Of a DNA stretch of 64,000 nucleotides, positions 1 to 7,328 are shown piece after piece. The notes under the pieces were generated by a model, which saw nothing but the letters and a program-made list of their open reading frames with translations, ran no database searches and had not been told where the DNA came from. Origin of the DNA: a virus; the IMG/VR virus record IMGVR_UViG_3300022927_001476, positions 33,680 to 97,679 of that record. One strand, written 5' to 3'. Numbering within the stretch: the first letter of the stretch is position 1; the number at the start of each line of letters is the position of its first letter. A program made the translations under genes and the position numbers.

Positions 1-112
1 AGAAAAAATGCATCCAGACTTTAGCAATGCTGTAAAGGTACTTGGTATCGATACTATTGGGCCACCTATTCTTACACCGTGGGGTGTACATATTGTATTA
101 AGGACAGGTTAA
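1..112 (+). CDS. C-terminal end of a parvulin-like peptidyl-prolyl isomerase (partial)
   Basis: The gene enters from the left edge in frame 2 and ends at TAA 110-112. The visible 36 residues end in a segment reading IGPPILTPWGVHIVLRTG. This resembles the last strand of PpiC/parvulin rotamase domains, where a 'G.v.sP.kT.fGyHII.v' pattern closes the fold. Parvulins speed up proline isomerisation in protein folding. The stop overlaps the next start (TAATG), so the two genes are probably translationally coupled. Too little of the protein is visible for more than a tentative call. Confidence 0.45.
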   Translation, partial: EKMHPDFSNAVKVLGIDTIGPPILTPWGVHIVLRTG

Positions 113-645
113 TGGTAGAATATGAGTATTACGATTGGAATAGTTTAATTACTGAAACTGACCGACAATCAATGTGTCGAGATGTTTCAGCAGGTATTGA
201 TGCTGGAAACTTCTGGACAAATAGTCCGAAGTATCAAACTAACTGGAATGTATTTCAGCAGTTTACAGATTTGAAGATGAGTTTTATTTGGTCATGTTTT
301 AAATATTTAGGACGTGAAGTACAGATCAAACAAATACAAAGTTGGAGCTTTCGTACAAGTTTAGAAATTGCAGAAGACAGAAACAAGCTATGGCATCATC
401 ACAATCATAATACTGAAACTACTACAGTAAGTGGTGTTTATTATATGCATTTACCTGATGATGTAGCAGACTTAAACACAGCAGGAACAGAATTAGCACC
501 GAACGGTGTTGACGGCGAAGGTAAATTCTTTACACCTTGGAAGACTGGACAGTGGATGATCTATCCTGGAAAAATTTGGCACCGTCCAGGAATTTTACAA
601 TCACACAATGATCGTTTTATTGTAGCGGCAGATATGGAGTTTTGA
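112..645 (+). CDS. 2OG-Fe(II) oxygenase-like protein (PF13759-type)
   Basis: A 177-residue protein. An in-frame GTG at 79 exists, but ATG 112 overlaps the upstream stop and is the better start. The middle holds a His-rich WHHHNHN segment followed by SGVYYMHLP. The C-terminal part reads GQWMIYPGKIWHRPG and ends with a strand like RFIVAADMEF. That order (metal-binding H.H, SGVYY strand, 'P..lwH' distal His, final Arg strand) fits the small phage 2-oxoglutarate/Fe(II) oxygenase family, which hydroxylates unknown substrates. It sits just ahead of folA. Similar proteins occur at 22570, 34780 and, in a different subtype, 54871. The substrate cannot be deduced. Confidence 0.6.
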   Translation: MVEYEYYDWNSLITETDRQSMCRDVSAGIDAGNFWTNSPKYQTNWNVFQQFTDLKMSFIWSCFKYLGREVQIKQIQSWSFRTSLEIAEDRNKLWHHHNHNTETTTVSGVYYMHLPDDVADLNTAGTELAPNGVDGEGKFFTPWKTGQWMIYPGKIWHRPGILQSHNDRFIVAADMEF

Positions 646-646
646 T

Positions 647-1135
647 TTGATTAAAGCAATTTTAGCATGTGATGACAATGGCGGCGTAAGTAAAGACGGT
701 ACATTACCGTGGCCGCATAATACTACAGACTTGCAATGGTTTAAGAACAATACAGCAGGACATGTTGTTGTTATGGGATCCACTACTTGGGCAGATCCCC
801 ACATGCCAAGGCCTTTACCTAAACGTATTAATGTGTTAGTAACTTCGCAAGTATCCAAATATACTAACGACGGAATGGATGGCATTATTCAAGGTGACTT
901 GAACATGCATTTAAGAGTGTTAGAAAAAACATATCCAGGATTAATAATTTGGGTGATTGGCGGGCCTAATATTATTGAGCAGTGTTTAGATAGTATTGAA
1001 GAATTTTATTTAAGTCGTATCCCAGGCAATTATGATTGCGATACGCATTTGCCTTTAGAGCAAATTGAAGAGATGTTCTTTTTGACACACGAAGAAGAAC
1101 ATCCTGAAGTTATATTTCAAATTTGGAAGAAGTGA
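647..1135 (+). CDS. folA: dihydrofolate reductase
   Basis: A 162-residue protein of normal length for DHFR (about 160), which reduces dihydrofolate to tetrahydrofolate with NADPH. The N-terminus reads IKAILACDDNGGVSKDGTLPWP, carrying the 'G.i.....lPW' active-site strand. It is followed by HVVVMGSTTW (the G.kT/SW cofactor motif) and IWVIGGPNII (the IGG motif before the NADP site). The start is TTG at 647, one base after the upstream stop. The gene feeds tetrahydrofolate back to the thymidylate synthase encoded directly downstream, whose start overlaps this stop (TGATG). Confidence 0.93.
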   Translation: MIKAILACDDNGGVSKDGTLPWPHNTTDLQWFKNNTAGHVVVMGSTTWADPHMPRPLPKRINVLVTSQVSKYTNDGMDGIIQGDLNMHLRVLEKTYPGLIIWVIGGPNIIEQCLDSIEEFYLSRIPGNYDCDTHLPLEQIEEMFFLTHEEEHPEVIFQIWKK

Positions 1136-1995
1136 TGAAACAGTATCTTGATGCCCTACAATATATTTTAGACAATGGTGAAGATGTTAGTGACCGTACA
1201 GGTGTAGGTACACGCACAGTATTTGGTTATCAAATGCGTTTTGATTTACGTAAAGAGTTTCCTGCTGTTACTACTAAGAAACTTGCATGGCGAGCTGTTG
1301 TAGGAGAATTATTATGGTTCTTAGAAGGTTCAACAGATGAGCGTAGACTTGCTGAAATTACATTTGAAGCAGACAGAACAGAAATTTGGGAAAAGAAAAC
1401 CATCTGGACTGCTAACGCTGATGCACAGGGTGTAGCACTAGGCTATCGTAATGATGATTTATATAAAGAACTAGGACCTGTATACGGAAGTCAATGGCGT
1501 GATTTTAACGGCGAAGGATTTGATCAAATACACAATATTATTCGCCAACTTACTACAGACCCAGATAGTCGTCGTATTATTCTAAGTGCGTGGAATCCTA
1601 ATCAACTAGAAGATATGGCACTTCCGCCTTGCCATACACTTAGTCAGTTTAAAGTTATTAACGGCAAACTTAGTTGCCAAATGTATCAGCGTAGTGCAGA
1701 TATGTTCTTAGGCGTTCCTTTTAACATTGCTAGTTACAGTTTACTTACGCACATGTTGGCACAAATCTGCGGGTTAGAAGTGGGCGAGTTTGTATGGACT
1801 GGTGGTGATTGCCATATCTATCAAAACCACTTTGAACAAGTTAAACAACAACTTGAGCGTACTCCTATGCAAGGTCCTACACTAGAAATGCCCAAGTTTG
1901 AAAATATTGCAGAACTATTAGAAACTGTTCCTAGTGATTATAAACTTGTTAACTATAATCCAATGGATAGTATTAAGGCACCGATGGCAGTATGA
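1135..1995 (+). CDS. thyA: thymidylate synthase
   Basis: A 286-residue folate-dependent thymidylate synthase that converts dUMP and methylene-tetrahydrofolate to dTMP and dihydrofolate. The catalytic Cys is residue 166 in ALPPCHTLSQF. The RRIILSAWNP phosphate-binding Arg pair and the MYQRSADMFLGVPFNIASYSLL block are intact. The Asn of PFNIAS, which selects dUMP over dCMP in this family, is present, so a dCMP hydroxymethylase is unlikely. A TTG at 1123 would add four residues, but ATG 1135 overlaps the folA stop. With folA and dCMP deaminase it forms a thymidylate operon like T4 frd-td-cd. A dUMP hydroxymethylase role cannot be excluded from sequence alone. Confidence 0.95.
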   Translation: MKQYLDALQYILDNGEDVSDRTGVGTRTVFGYQMRFDLRKEFPAVTTKKLAWRAVVGELLWFLEGSTDERRLAEITFEADRTEIWEKKTIWTANADAQGVALGYRNDDLYKELGPVYGSQWRDFNGEGFDQIHNIIRQLTTDPDSRRIILSAWNPNQLEDMALPPCHTLSQFKVINGKLSCQMYQRSADMFLGVPFNIASYSLLTHMLAQICGLEVGEFVWTGGDCHIYQNHFEQVKQQLERTPMQGPTLEMPKFENIAELLETVPSDYKLVNYNPMDSIKAPMAV

Positions 1996-2393
1996 AACAA
2001 AAATTTATTGAAGCATACATGGACGTTGCAGAACGTTTTGCACAATTAAGTTCAGCAGTGCGTTTAAATGTAGGTGCGATTGTTGTTAAGGATGATAGAA
2101 TTATTAGTATTGGTTACAATGGTATGCCCAGTGGTTGGGATAATGTTTGTGAGCATGAAGGCAAAACTAAGGCAGAAGTGTTACACGCCGAGTCTAACGC
2201 AATCGCTAAACTAGCTCGCTCTCCTGAAAGCGGAGAAGGCGCAAGTATTTTTATTACCCACAGCCCTTGCATTGACTGTGCTAAACTAATCTATCAAAGC
2301 GGAATAGCCGCTGTGTACTACAAAAATGATTATCGTAGTACACAGGGCATTCAGTTTTTAAATAAATCTAATATTAAAGTAATTAAAGTTTAA
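1992..2393 (+). CDS. dCMP deaminase-like cytidine/deoxycytidylate deaminase
   Basis: A 133-residue zinc-dependent deaminase making dUMP from dCMP, the substrate for the upstream thymidylate synthase. The proton-shuttle motif HAE is at residues 65-67 and the second zinc motif PCIDC at 92-96 (Cys93, Cys96). The N-terminus includes the SSAVRLNVGAIVVKD strand and an SIGYNGMPSGWDN substrate loop, as in phage and bacterial dCMP deaminases. The start codon overlaps the thyA stop (ATGA), so translation is coupled. It ends one base before the convergent stop of PhoH. Confidence 0.9.
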   Translation: MKQKFIEAYMDVAERFAQLSSAVRLNVGAIVVKDDRIISIGYNGMPSGWDNVCEHEGKTKAEVLHAESNAIAKLARSPESGEGASIFITHSPCIDCAKLIYQSGIAAVYYKNDYRSTQGIQFLNKSNIKVIKV

Positions 2394-3116
2394 CTACTCA
2401 TCGCCGTATACTTCTAAAATCTCCTTCACTGCATCATGCCTTTCGATATCTTGGTGATCGAACGTAACAGTCGCTAAATGCGAAGCATTACCGTGGCGAT
2501 TTAATTGATTAACAAAGTCAATTAAGCCGTTGTCTTTCATTCTATCTGCCTGGTTAAGGTCTCCTGTTACTGCCATTTTCGAACCTTCGCCGAGACGTGT
2601 AAGTAGCATTTTCATTTGATTTGCTGTAGAGTTTTGCATCTCATCAGCAATAATATATGAACGCTTAAATGTACGACCTCGCATAAATGCTAATGGAGCA
2701 ATTTCAATTACGCCTTCAGCAATCATACCTTCAATGTCTTTTGCTGTGAAATATTCACGCAATACATCAAATATAGGTCTAGTCCACGGAGCCATTTTTT
2801 GTTCTAAAGTACCCGGTAAAAAACCTAGGTCTTCGTCAACTGAAACAGCTGGTCTTGTAACAACAATCTTGTCAATATTACCTTCTTTGAAAAATTTAAT
2901 CGCAGTTAGAACCGCAATAAGAGTTTTGCCCGTGCCTGCAGGTCCGATACCAAAGACAACGTCTTTTCTATCGCTTGCAAGTGTAAGCATATATTCTTCT
3001 TGGGATCTATTACGAGGAATGATTTTAACATTCTTTTGTTTTTCTGGAAGGTAATTATTAATTTGAACAACATTATTGTGAAAGTTCTTACTCTTGCGAG
3101 CTCGCTTTGCACTCAT
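2394..3116 (-). CDS. phoH: PhoH-like P-loop ATPase
   Basis: A 240-residue PhoH family ATPase. The start is ATG 3116, because a strong AAGGAGG ribosome site lies just upstream. Longer in-frame starts up to 3182 would bury that site. Walker A is GPAGTGKT (about residues 58-65), followed by the conserved VVTRPAV and LGFLPG segments, Walker B in YIIADEMQN, and the TGD sensor in MAVTGDLNQ. PhoH proteins are very common in marine phages. Their role is unsettled, with RNA-related ATPase and phosphate-stress links proposed. It is the only minus-strand gene in the first 47 kb and converges on the dCMP deaminase gene. Confidence 0.92.
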   Translation of the reverse strand: MSAKRARKSKNFHNNVVQINNYLPEKQKNVKIIPRNRSQEEYMLTLASDRKDVVFGIGPAGTGKTLIAVLTAIKFFKEGNIDKIVVTRPAVSVDEDLGFLPGTLEQKMAPWTRPIFDVLREYFTAKDIEGMIAEGVIEIAPLAFMRGRTFKRSYIIADEMQNSTANQMKMLLTRLGEGSKMAVTGDLNQADRMKDNGLIDFVNQLNRHGNASHLATVTFDHQDIERHDAVKEILEVYGDE

Positions 3117-3219
3117 GAAGTGTCCTCCTTTATGATATAACTTCATGTAAACATTACTTCTGTTTACAAAAATATTTAGCATCTTAGAGCCAAGTATAAT
3201 CTACTAACACAATATTTTG

Positions 3220-3226
3220 ATAAATA
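3220..3226 (+). promoter_or_regulatory. putative T4-type late promoter box (ATAAATA)
   Basis: The ATAAATA box (context TTTTGATAAATAATAA) lies 24 bp before the start at 3251, in the 134-bp gap between the divergent phoH and the next rightward gene. T4-like late genes are read by a phage sigma (gp55) from TATAAATA boxes without a -35 element. No -35 is visible here. The same box recurs at 6659, 11109, 19959, 41453 and 46258. A/T-rich DNA yields this heptamer by chance, so position matters more than the match. Confidence 0.55.
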
Positions 3227-3250
3227 ATAATATAGGAAATAGGTGCCATT

Positions 3251-3781
3251 ATGAAAGATGTAATTGATGTAATCAAAAATATTCAAGACATATATGAAAG
3301 TGATAAAGCCTTTCAGATACTAAAAGATTTTGAAAGAGTACTCGATGACCTCGATTTATATGTATATGCAAACTGGGAAGACGGCGAATTAGTTCAAGGT
3401 CCTACTATTTCGCGTCATTGGGTCACTTGTTCTTTTATGTGGGACAAAGATAAAATGCCAGACCCTATGGGCGGCAAGCGTTTACTAGATTATGACTGTA
3501 AAGTTACATTTAAACGAGACAAAATTATTAAGCCTCGTAAAATTCGTAAACCTGACGATATTCGCCCTATGACAAAAATGGGTAAACTTGATACACATCC
3601 AATTTGGGTTGTTGAAATTATGATGCCTAAGAAACTCATTGCTGATATTTACAGCGGATATAAAGCACTTAATGATTACGAAACTGATGTTGGAACTGCT
3701 CCAAGCGTTCCGGCACCTGCTGAAACTGAAGGCGCCGATTTGGCAGCCGATGCAACTGCTGATGCGATAGAGACTGTATAA
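3251..3781 (+). CDS. conserved phage protein of unknown function
   Basis: A 176-residue soluble protein I do not recognise. The N-terminal 35 residues are helical (DVIDVIKNIQDIYES), followed by beta-rich segments such as YVYANWEDGELVQGP and WVTCSFMWDKDKMPDP. The C-terminal 25 residues form a low-complexity Ala/Pro/Glu tail (VPAPAETEGADLAADATADA). It follows a late promoter box and is separated from the next gene by one base, so it is probably a late, virion- or assembly-related product. Function unknown. Confidence 0.75.
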   Translation: MKDVIDVIKNIQDIYESDKAFQILKDFERVLDDLDLYVYANWEDGELVQGPTISRHWVTCSFMWDKDKMPDPMGGKRLLDYDCKVTFKRDKIIKPRKIRKPDDIRPMTKMGKLDTHPIWVVEIMMPKKLIADIYSGYKALNDYETDVGTAPSVPAPAETEGADLAADATADAIETV

Positions 3782-3782
3782 C

Positions 3783-4487
3783 ATGGGACTACAAAAACAC
3801 GATTTAAAATTTCTTGTCGATAGTATTATCGAAATTGATTCTTATAAAAGTAAAATGGGCACTGATGAAAATATCATTACGTTAGCATTAAGTGTTAATG
3901 GTCACGAGCCTGCTAAAGATTTAGAAAATTTTGTAGAAAAAGGCTATCCGTTTGTGTTAGATGCTGATGTAAGTTCAGGTGAACAATCTGATGGTACATA
4001 TAAAGTGTTTATTGAAATTGAAAGATCTAAAGATGCTACTACACAAATTTTAGAAATTGCTGACGGAGTTAAAAAACTATCTGGGTTAGATGATTTGAGA
4101 TTTAGATACTATAAAAACTTTAAAAGCAAAGAACTATCAGAAGTTAACTTAGAAGCAACTGTTCCTGTTGATAGTGCATCATATGATATTGCAATCAACG
4201 AAACCCACAACGAAAATTATAAAAACTTTTTTAGTAAAAGTTATGCAGAGTCAGTTGACATGTTAGGTGAAAACACTCTTATTATTAAAAATACGTATGC
4301 ACAAGCATTAAGATTTGAAGTAACTGATTTTGGTAAAGATACTGTGCTTAATGAGACAATCAATATGAATGATATGTCTGAAGTCATTTTCCTTACTAAA
4401 TATCTAGGAGATTATAACATTACTAAGTATGGTAATACAATCGTACTTACAAATGAAAGTTATAGTTTACATTTAAAAAGGATATAG
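3783..4487 (+). CDS. unknown protein, possibly late/virion-related
   Basis: A 234-residue acidic protein with no cysteines, signal peptide or membrane segment. A region reading YKVFIEIERSKDATTQILEIADGVKKLSG suggests an alpha/beta domain. The second half is repetitive beta (LIIKNTYAQALRFEV, NTIVLTNESYSLHLK). It lies between an unknown gene and the lysis cassette, in the same rightward unit that starts at the box at 3220. I do not recognise the family. Confidence 0.75.
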   Translation: MGLQKHDLKFLVDSIIEIDSYKSKMGTDENIITLALSVNGHEPAKDLENFVEKGYPFVLDADVSSGEQSDGTYKVFIEIERSKDATTQILEIADGVKKLSGLDDLRFRYYKNFKSKELSEVNLEATVPVDSASYDIAINETHNENYKNFFSKSYAESVDMLGENTLIIKNTYAQALRFEVTDFGKDTVLNETINMNDMSEVIFLTKYLGDYNITKYGNTIVLTNESYSLHLKRI

Positions 4488-4490
4488 AAT

Positions 4491-5360
4491 ATGAGTTTTG
4501 ATTTTAACTTCACAAAAGAGCATCTCGCAGAAATAATTTCAGCAGATGCTAACGATTGGTATGATGCACTATGCAAACTATTACCAAAATATGGAATTAC
4601 AACAGAACGTAGAGTAGCACACTTCCTAAGCCAATGTGCTCACGAATCAGGTGGCTTTAAAACACTAGAAGAAAATCTAAACTATAGTGCAAAAGCACTT
4701 CGTGCAGTATTTGGTCGTTACTTTGGTGATGCTCCAAAAGCAGATGCTGATGAATATGCACGTAACCCAGAGATGATTGCTAACCGTGTTTACAACGATG
4801 AGTTCCGTAAATACAAGATGGGTAACACACAAGAAGGTGATGGTTGGAGATTTCGTGGTCGTGGACTGAAGCAGTTGACAGGCCGTGACAACTACACACG
4901 CTTTGGTAAGAGTGTAGGCATGACAGCAGAAGAAGCCGCAGAATATGTAGCAACTCCTGCAGGTGCTATTGAGTCAGCTTGCTGGTTCTGGGGCGCAAAC
5001 AATCTAAACGACATTGCAGACACAGACGATGTTGTAAAGATGACTAAAAAGATTAACGGTGGTAACATTGGACTAGAAGATCGTCAAAGACGTTACAAAC
5101 ATGCACTACAAGTACTAGGTATGGATGCAGAAGATCTAGGTGAAGATGATGGCGCAACTATTGATGTTGATGACATTGGTACACTACGCAAAGGTTGCAA
5201 AGGCGAAGGCGTTAAAATGATGCAAGAAGCATTAGGTGTTGGAGCCGATGGTGACTTTGGTCCAGGTACTGAACGTGCTTTAAAAGCATGGCAAAGTGCA
5301 AACGGATTAGTTGCTGATGGTATTGCGGGTCCAAAAACTTTGGAAAAATTACTAGGATAA
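4491..5360 (+). CDS. GH19 chitinase-like endolysin with C-terminal peptidoglycan-binding domain
   Basis: A 289-residue cell-wall hydrolase. Residues about 10-205 are a glycoside hydrolase 19 domain: the catalytic Glu is residue 52 in CAHESGGF, and WRFRGRGLKQLTGRDNYTRFG is the typical substrate-cleft block. Residues about 228-289 form a PG_binding_1 repeat (LRKGCKGEGVKMMQEAL, DGDFGPGTERALKAWQ, GLVADGIAGPKT). GH19 lysins in phages cut the glycan strands of peptidoglycan. There is no signal peptide, so release needs a holin. Spanin-like and membrane genes follow at once, which defines a lysis cassette. Confidence 0.92.
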   Translation: MSFDFNFTKEHLAEIISADANDWYDALCKLLPKYGITTERRVAHFLSQCAHESGGFKTLEENLNYSAKALRAVFGRYFGDAPKADADEYARNPEMIANRVYNDEFRKYKMGNTQEGDGWRFRGRGLKQLTGRDNYTRFGKSVGMTAEEAAEYVATPAGAIESACWFWGANNLNDIADTDDVVKMTKKINGGNIGLEDRQRRYKHALQVLGMDAEDLGEDDGATIDVDDIGTLRKGCKGEGVKMMQEALGVGADGDFGPGTERALKAWQSANGLVADGIAGPKTLEKLLG

Positions 5361-5363
5361 ACT

Positions 5364-5786
5364 ATGTTTAGTTCTTTAAGAATCGCTATTGTACTGACAT
5401 TACTTGCTACAGCAGGTGTAGGATTCTTATGGATTAAAAACTTACAACGTGATTTAGAAATAGCAAGAGAAAATGTTGCTAAACTAGAAGTTGCTGTCCA
5501 AACTAGCGAAGCAAGTTTAAAACTTGAAAGAGCAGAAACAGTAAGATTAGGTGATTTGAACAATCAACTAAGCACGGATTTACAAAAAGCAGAGCAGTAC
5601 GGAGATGAACTTCGTGCTACTCTACAAAAACACGACCTAACACACTTGGCTAATAAAAGGCCTAGTTTGATTGAAAAGAGGATGCAAAATGCGACCAATA
5701 AACTTTGGGATGATCTTGAGTCTATCACTGATCCTAATGGGATGCTCGACGTTCAGCCCGGAACCACAAATAGTAACAGTAACTAA
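5364..5786 (+). CDS. i-spanin-like (Rz-type) inner-membrane coiled-coil protein
   Basis: A 140-residue protein with one N-terminal membrane anchor (about residues 5-24, LRIAIVLTLLATAGVGFLWI). A long periplasmic coiled coil follows (NLQRDLEIARENVAKLEVAV to QKAEQYGDELRATLQ). This is the architecture of phage i-spanins, which pair with an outer-membrane lipoprotein to fuse the two membranes in the last step of lysis. The gene starts three bases after the endolysin stop. A lipoprotein gene begins inside its 3' end in another frame, as in the classic Rz/Rz1 overlap. Confidence 0.75.
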   Translation: MFSSLRIAIVLTLLATAGVGFLWIKNLQRDLEIARENVAKLEVAVQTSEASLKLERAETVRLGDLNNQLSTDLQKAEQYGDELRATLQKHDLTHLANKRPSLIEKRMQNATNKLWDDLESITDPNGMLDVQPGTTNSNSN

Positions 5787-6072
5787 TACCGTAAAAACTA
5801 CTGTACCTATAGTTGCTCATCCAAAGAAAGTTCAATTGAACGATGTTAAGATCTATGTGGTTTCAAAAGAAAACTATGACGAGTTTGTAAAAGAGTTCGA
5901 AGACAAGAATGGCGGGGATGCTTACATTGCTATTAGTGTAAAAGACTACGAAAATCTTAGTTTAAACTTTGCAGAACTAAGACGTTATATTGAACAACAG
6001 AAACAAATTATTGTATACTATGAAGAAGCAGTTAAGCCTGAGCCTGATACTGATACTGCTGAGTCTAAGTAG
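5689..6072 (+). CDS. lipoprotein overlapping the i-spanin gene (o-spanin candidate)
   Basis: A 127-residue protein. ATG 5689 is chosen because an AAGAGGA site precedes it; a TTG at 5671 is also in frame. The N-terminus is a lipoprotein signal peptide ending in the lipobox LMGC, followed by CSTFSPEPQ. The mature part includes IYVVSKENYDEFVKEF and YENLSLNFAELRRYIEQQKQ, a pattern seen in lysis-region proteins of other phages. The gene begins 98 bp inside the i-spanin gene, the usual place for an o-spanin. It is longer than lambda Rz1, so its pairing with the i-spanin is inferred from position and lipobox. Confidence 0.7.
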   Translation: MRPINFGMILSLSLILMGCSTFSPEPQIVTVTNTVKTTVPIVAHPKKVQLNDVKIYVVSKENYDEFVKEFEDKNGGDAYIAISVKDYENLSLNFAELRRYIEQQKQIIVYYEEAVKPEPDTDTAESK

Positions 6073-6184
6073 TTGTACTAGCCAATCTACTTGCACCATA
6101 AAACCTGGCATTGAGGCAAATACTAAAGGTGAAACTATTCAAGAAATGGTGTTACCTAAAGGCGAAGTTAGTTGCTCTTTCTAA
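6020..6184 (+). CDS. small second lipoprotein nested in the previous gene
   Basis: A 54-residue protein starting at ATG 6020, inside the last 53 bp of the preceding lipoprotein gene. It has a textbook lipoprotein signal: KKQ, then a Leu/Ser hydrophobic stretch ending in LSSC (Cys at about residue 19). About 36 mature residues follow and include another Cys pair. Its size and nested position match Rz1-type o-spanins. A 64-residue version from TTG 5990 would spoil the signal peptide. Having two lipoproteins in series leaves open which one partners the i-spanin. Confidence 0.65.
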   Translation: MKKQLSLSLILILLSLSSCTSQSTCTIKPGIEANTKGETIQEMVLPKGEVSCSF

Positions 6185-6224
6185 TAAATAAAATATCAAA
6201 AGGGCATTAATCATATTATCCTTT

Positions 6225-6662
6225 ATGCTTGCTGGGTGTGTTGAACCAATGCAAGATCCTACTGTAACAGCAGTAGAGTTTCTCGGTCTGAATGAATACC
6301 AAAATCGTAATCAAATAAAAGAACTTACAGGTGTAGATCCTGTTCGTACAGAATGGTGTGCGGCTTTTGTAAATGCTATACTTGAAATGGACGGTATACC
6401 TGGTTCAGAAAGTGTAAGCGAAAATCCACTTATGGCAAGAAGTTTTCTATCTTGGGGGGATCCTATAGATCCAGAAGATATCCAAAAAGGTGATGTTGTT
6501 GTTTTTCCAAGAGGCAATAGCAGTTGGCAAGGACACGTAGGATTCTTCATACAAGAATACAATGGACAATGGATAATCCTCGGTGGCAATCAAGACAATA
6601 CAGTTAATTATAAACTATTCAACCCTAGTAGAGCTATCGGAATTAGGCGTCGGCCGGAATAA
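6225..6662 (+). CDS. TIGR02594/CHAP-like peptidoglycan hydrolase, probably a lipoprotein with a non-canonical start
   Basis: From ATG 6225 this is 145 residues. The region around Cys45 (RTEWCAAFVNAIL) and His104 (WQGHVGFF), with GDVVVFPRG between, fits the NlpC/P60-CHAP cysteine peptidase fold of the TIGR02594 family, which cleaves wall peptides. The ATG start leaves a lipobox (MLAGC) at the very N-terminus with no signal before it. The frame continues upstream, without an ATG/GTG/TTG, through KRALIILSF to a stop at 6189-6191. That forms a complete lipoprotein signal if an ATC or other rare start near 6195 is used. It lies in the lysis cassette. Confidence 0.65.
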   Translation: MLAGCVEPMQDPTVTAVEFLGLNEYQNRNQIKELTGVDPVRTEWCAAFVNAILEMDGIPGSESVSENPLMARSFLSWGDPIDPEDIQKGDVVVFPRGNSSWQGHVGFFIQEYNGQWIILGGNQDNTVNYKLFNPSRAIGIRRRPE

Positions 6663-6665
6663 ATA
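6659..6665 (+). promoter_or_regulatory. putative T4-type late promoter box (ATAAATA)
   Basis: The ATAAATA box (context CCGGAATAAATACACA) overlaps the stop codon of the upstream hydrolase gene and lies 23 bp before the ATG at 6689. The gene has its own AGAGAGGG ribosome site at about 6675. Layout and sequence match the other late boxes in this window. Confidence 0.55.
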
Positions 6666-6688
6666 CACATAGTAAAGAGAGGGTTATT

Positions 6689-6973
6689 ATGTGGGAAATG
6701 ATACAACAGATGGCGGGCGACCGCTTATGGATTTATACTAGCATTGTAGGGTCATTACTAGGTGCCGCATTTTTATTCTGGTTTAAAGACACAAGAATGG
6801 CAACATGGGGCGTAACTAAATTTGATGCTACTCTAGAATATCTAGCAATACGCTGGGGCTGGACTTGGCTTCAGAATGATCCAAACGCATGGCGTGTTAA
6901 GTATCCTAAAATCACATCAAAAATTGACGAGCTTGAAGCTCGTATTAAAAAATTAGAGGGGAAACGTAAATGA
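6689..6973 (+). CDS. small membrane protein in the lysis cassette (holin candidate)
   Basis: A 94-residue protein. Residues about 13-33 (LWIYTSIVGSLLGAAFLFWF) form one clear membrane segment, followed by a Trp-rich amphipathic stretch. The end is charged and helical (KIDELEARIKKLEGKRK). Small size, a single membrane helix and a charged C-terminus beside an endolysin and spanins make it a holin or antiholin candidate, on context only. The start of the next gene overlaps its stop (ATGA). Confidence 0.65.
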   Translation: MWEMIQQMAGDRLWIYTSIVGSLLGAAFLFWFKDTRMATWGVTKFDATLEYLAIRWGWTWLQNDPNAWRVKYPKITSKIDELEARIKKLEGKRK

Positions 6974-7311
6974 GCGAAGAAACTAAAAATGTAACTATGG
7001 ATGCTGAAACTGTAGCACGTATGGATACAAACGGAGACGGGCATATCTCTGCAGAAGAAGCGGCAATGGATCTTGAATTCAAACGTAAGCGTTATGAAGA
7101 CATGGATGCTATGCGTGATGCACAGCGTAACATGGCGTGGTTCGCATTGTTTGGTATGCTACTATATCCATTTGCAGTTGTTGCGGCTGGATTCTTAGGC
7201 TTAGAAGAAGCAAGTAAAACATTAGGGTCAATGGCTCCGACATATTTTGTTTCAGTAGCGGCTATTGTCTCTGCATTCTATGCTAAAGAAGCATTTGTAA
7301 AGAACAAATAA
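6970..7311 (+). CDS. membrane protein with a canonical EF-hand loop
   Basis: A 113-residue protein. Residues 19-30 (DTNGDGHISAEE) match all key positions of a calcium-binding EF-hand loop: Asp1, Asn3, Asp5, Gly6, Ile8, Glu12. After a charged helix come two hydrophobic segments, about 53-73 (NMAWFALFGMLLYPFAVVAAG) and 86-106 (MAPTYFVSVAAIVSAFYA). It overlaps the preceding small membrane gene, so the two may act together in membrane permeabilisation. A single EF-hand suggests dimerisation or a calcium-sensing switch, but that is speculative. Confidence 0.7.
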   Translation: MSEETKNVTMDAETVARMDTNGDGHISAEEAAMDLEFKRKRYEDMDAMRDAQRNMAWFALFGMLLYPFAVVAAGFLGLEEASKTLGSMAPTYFVSVAAIVSAFYAKEAFVKNK

Positions 7312-7328
7312 TCAGTTATTGTAAAATC

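Noticed and set aside
601-885. Minus-strand open frame across the oxygenase/folA junction, and similar minus-strand frames at 11958-12359, 24012-24533 and 30398-30736
   Set aside because: They are shadows of strongly supported plus-strand genes, have no ribosome sites and give low-complexity proteins.
1135-1995. Reading the thymidylate synthase homologue as a dCMP hydroxymethylase
   Set aside because: The PFNIAS Asn that favours dUMP is present, and the gene is next to DHFR and dCMP deaminase as in a normal dTMP pathway.
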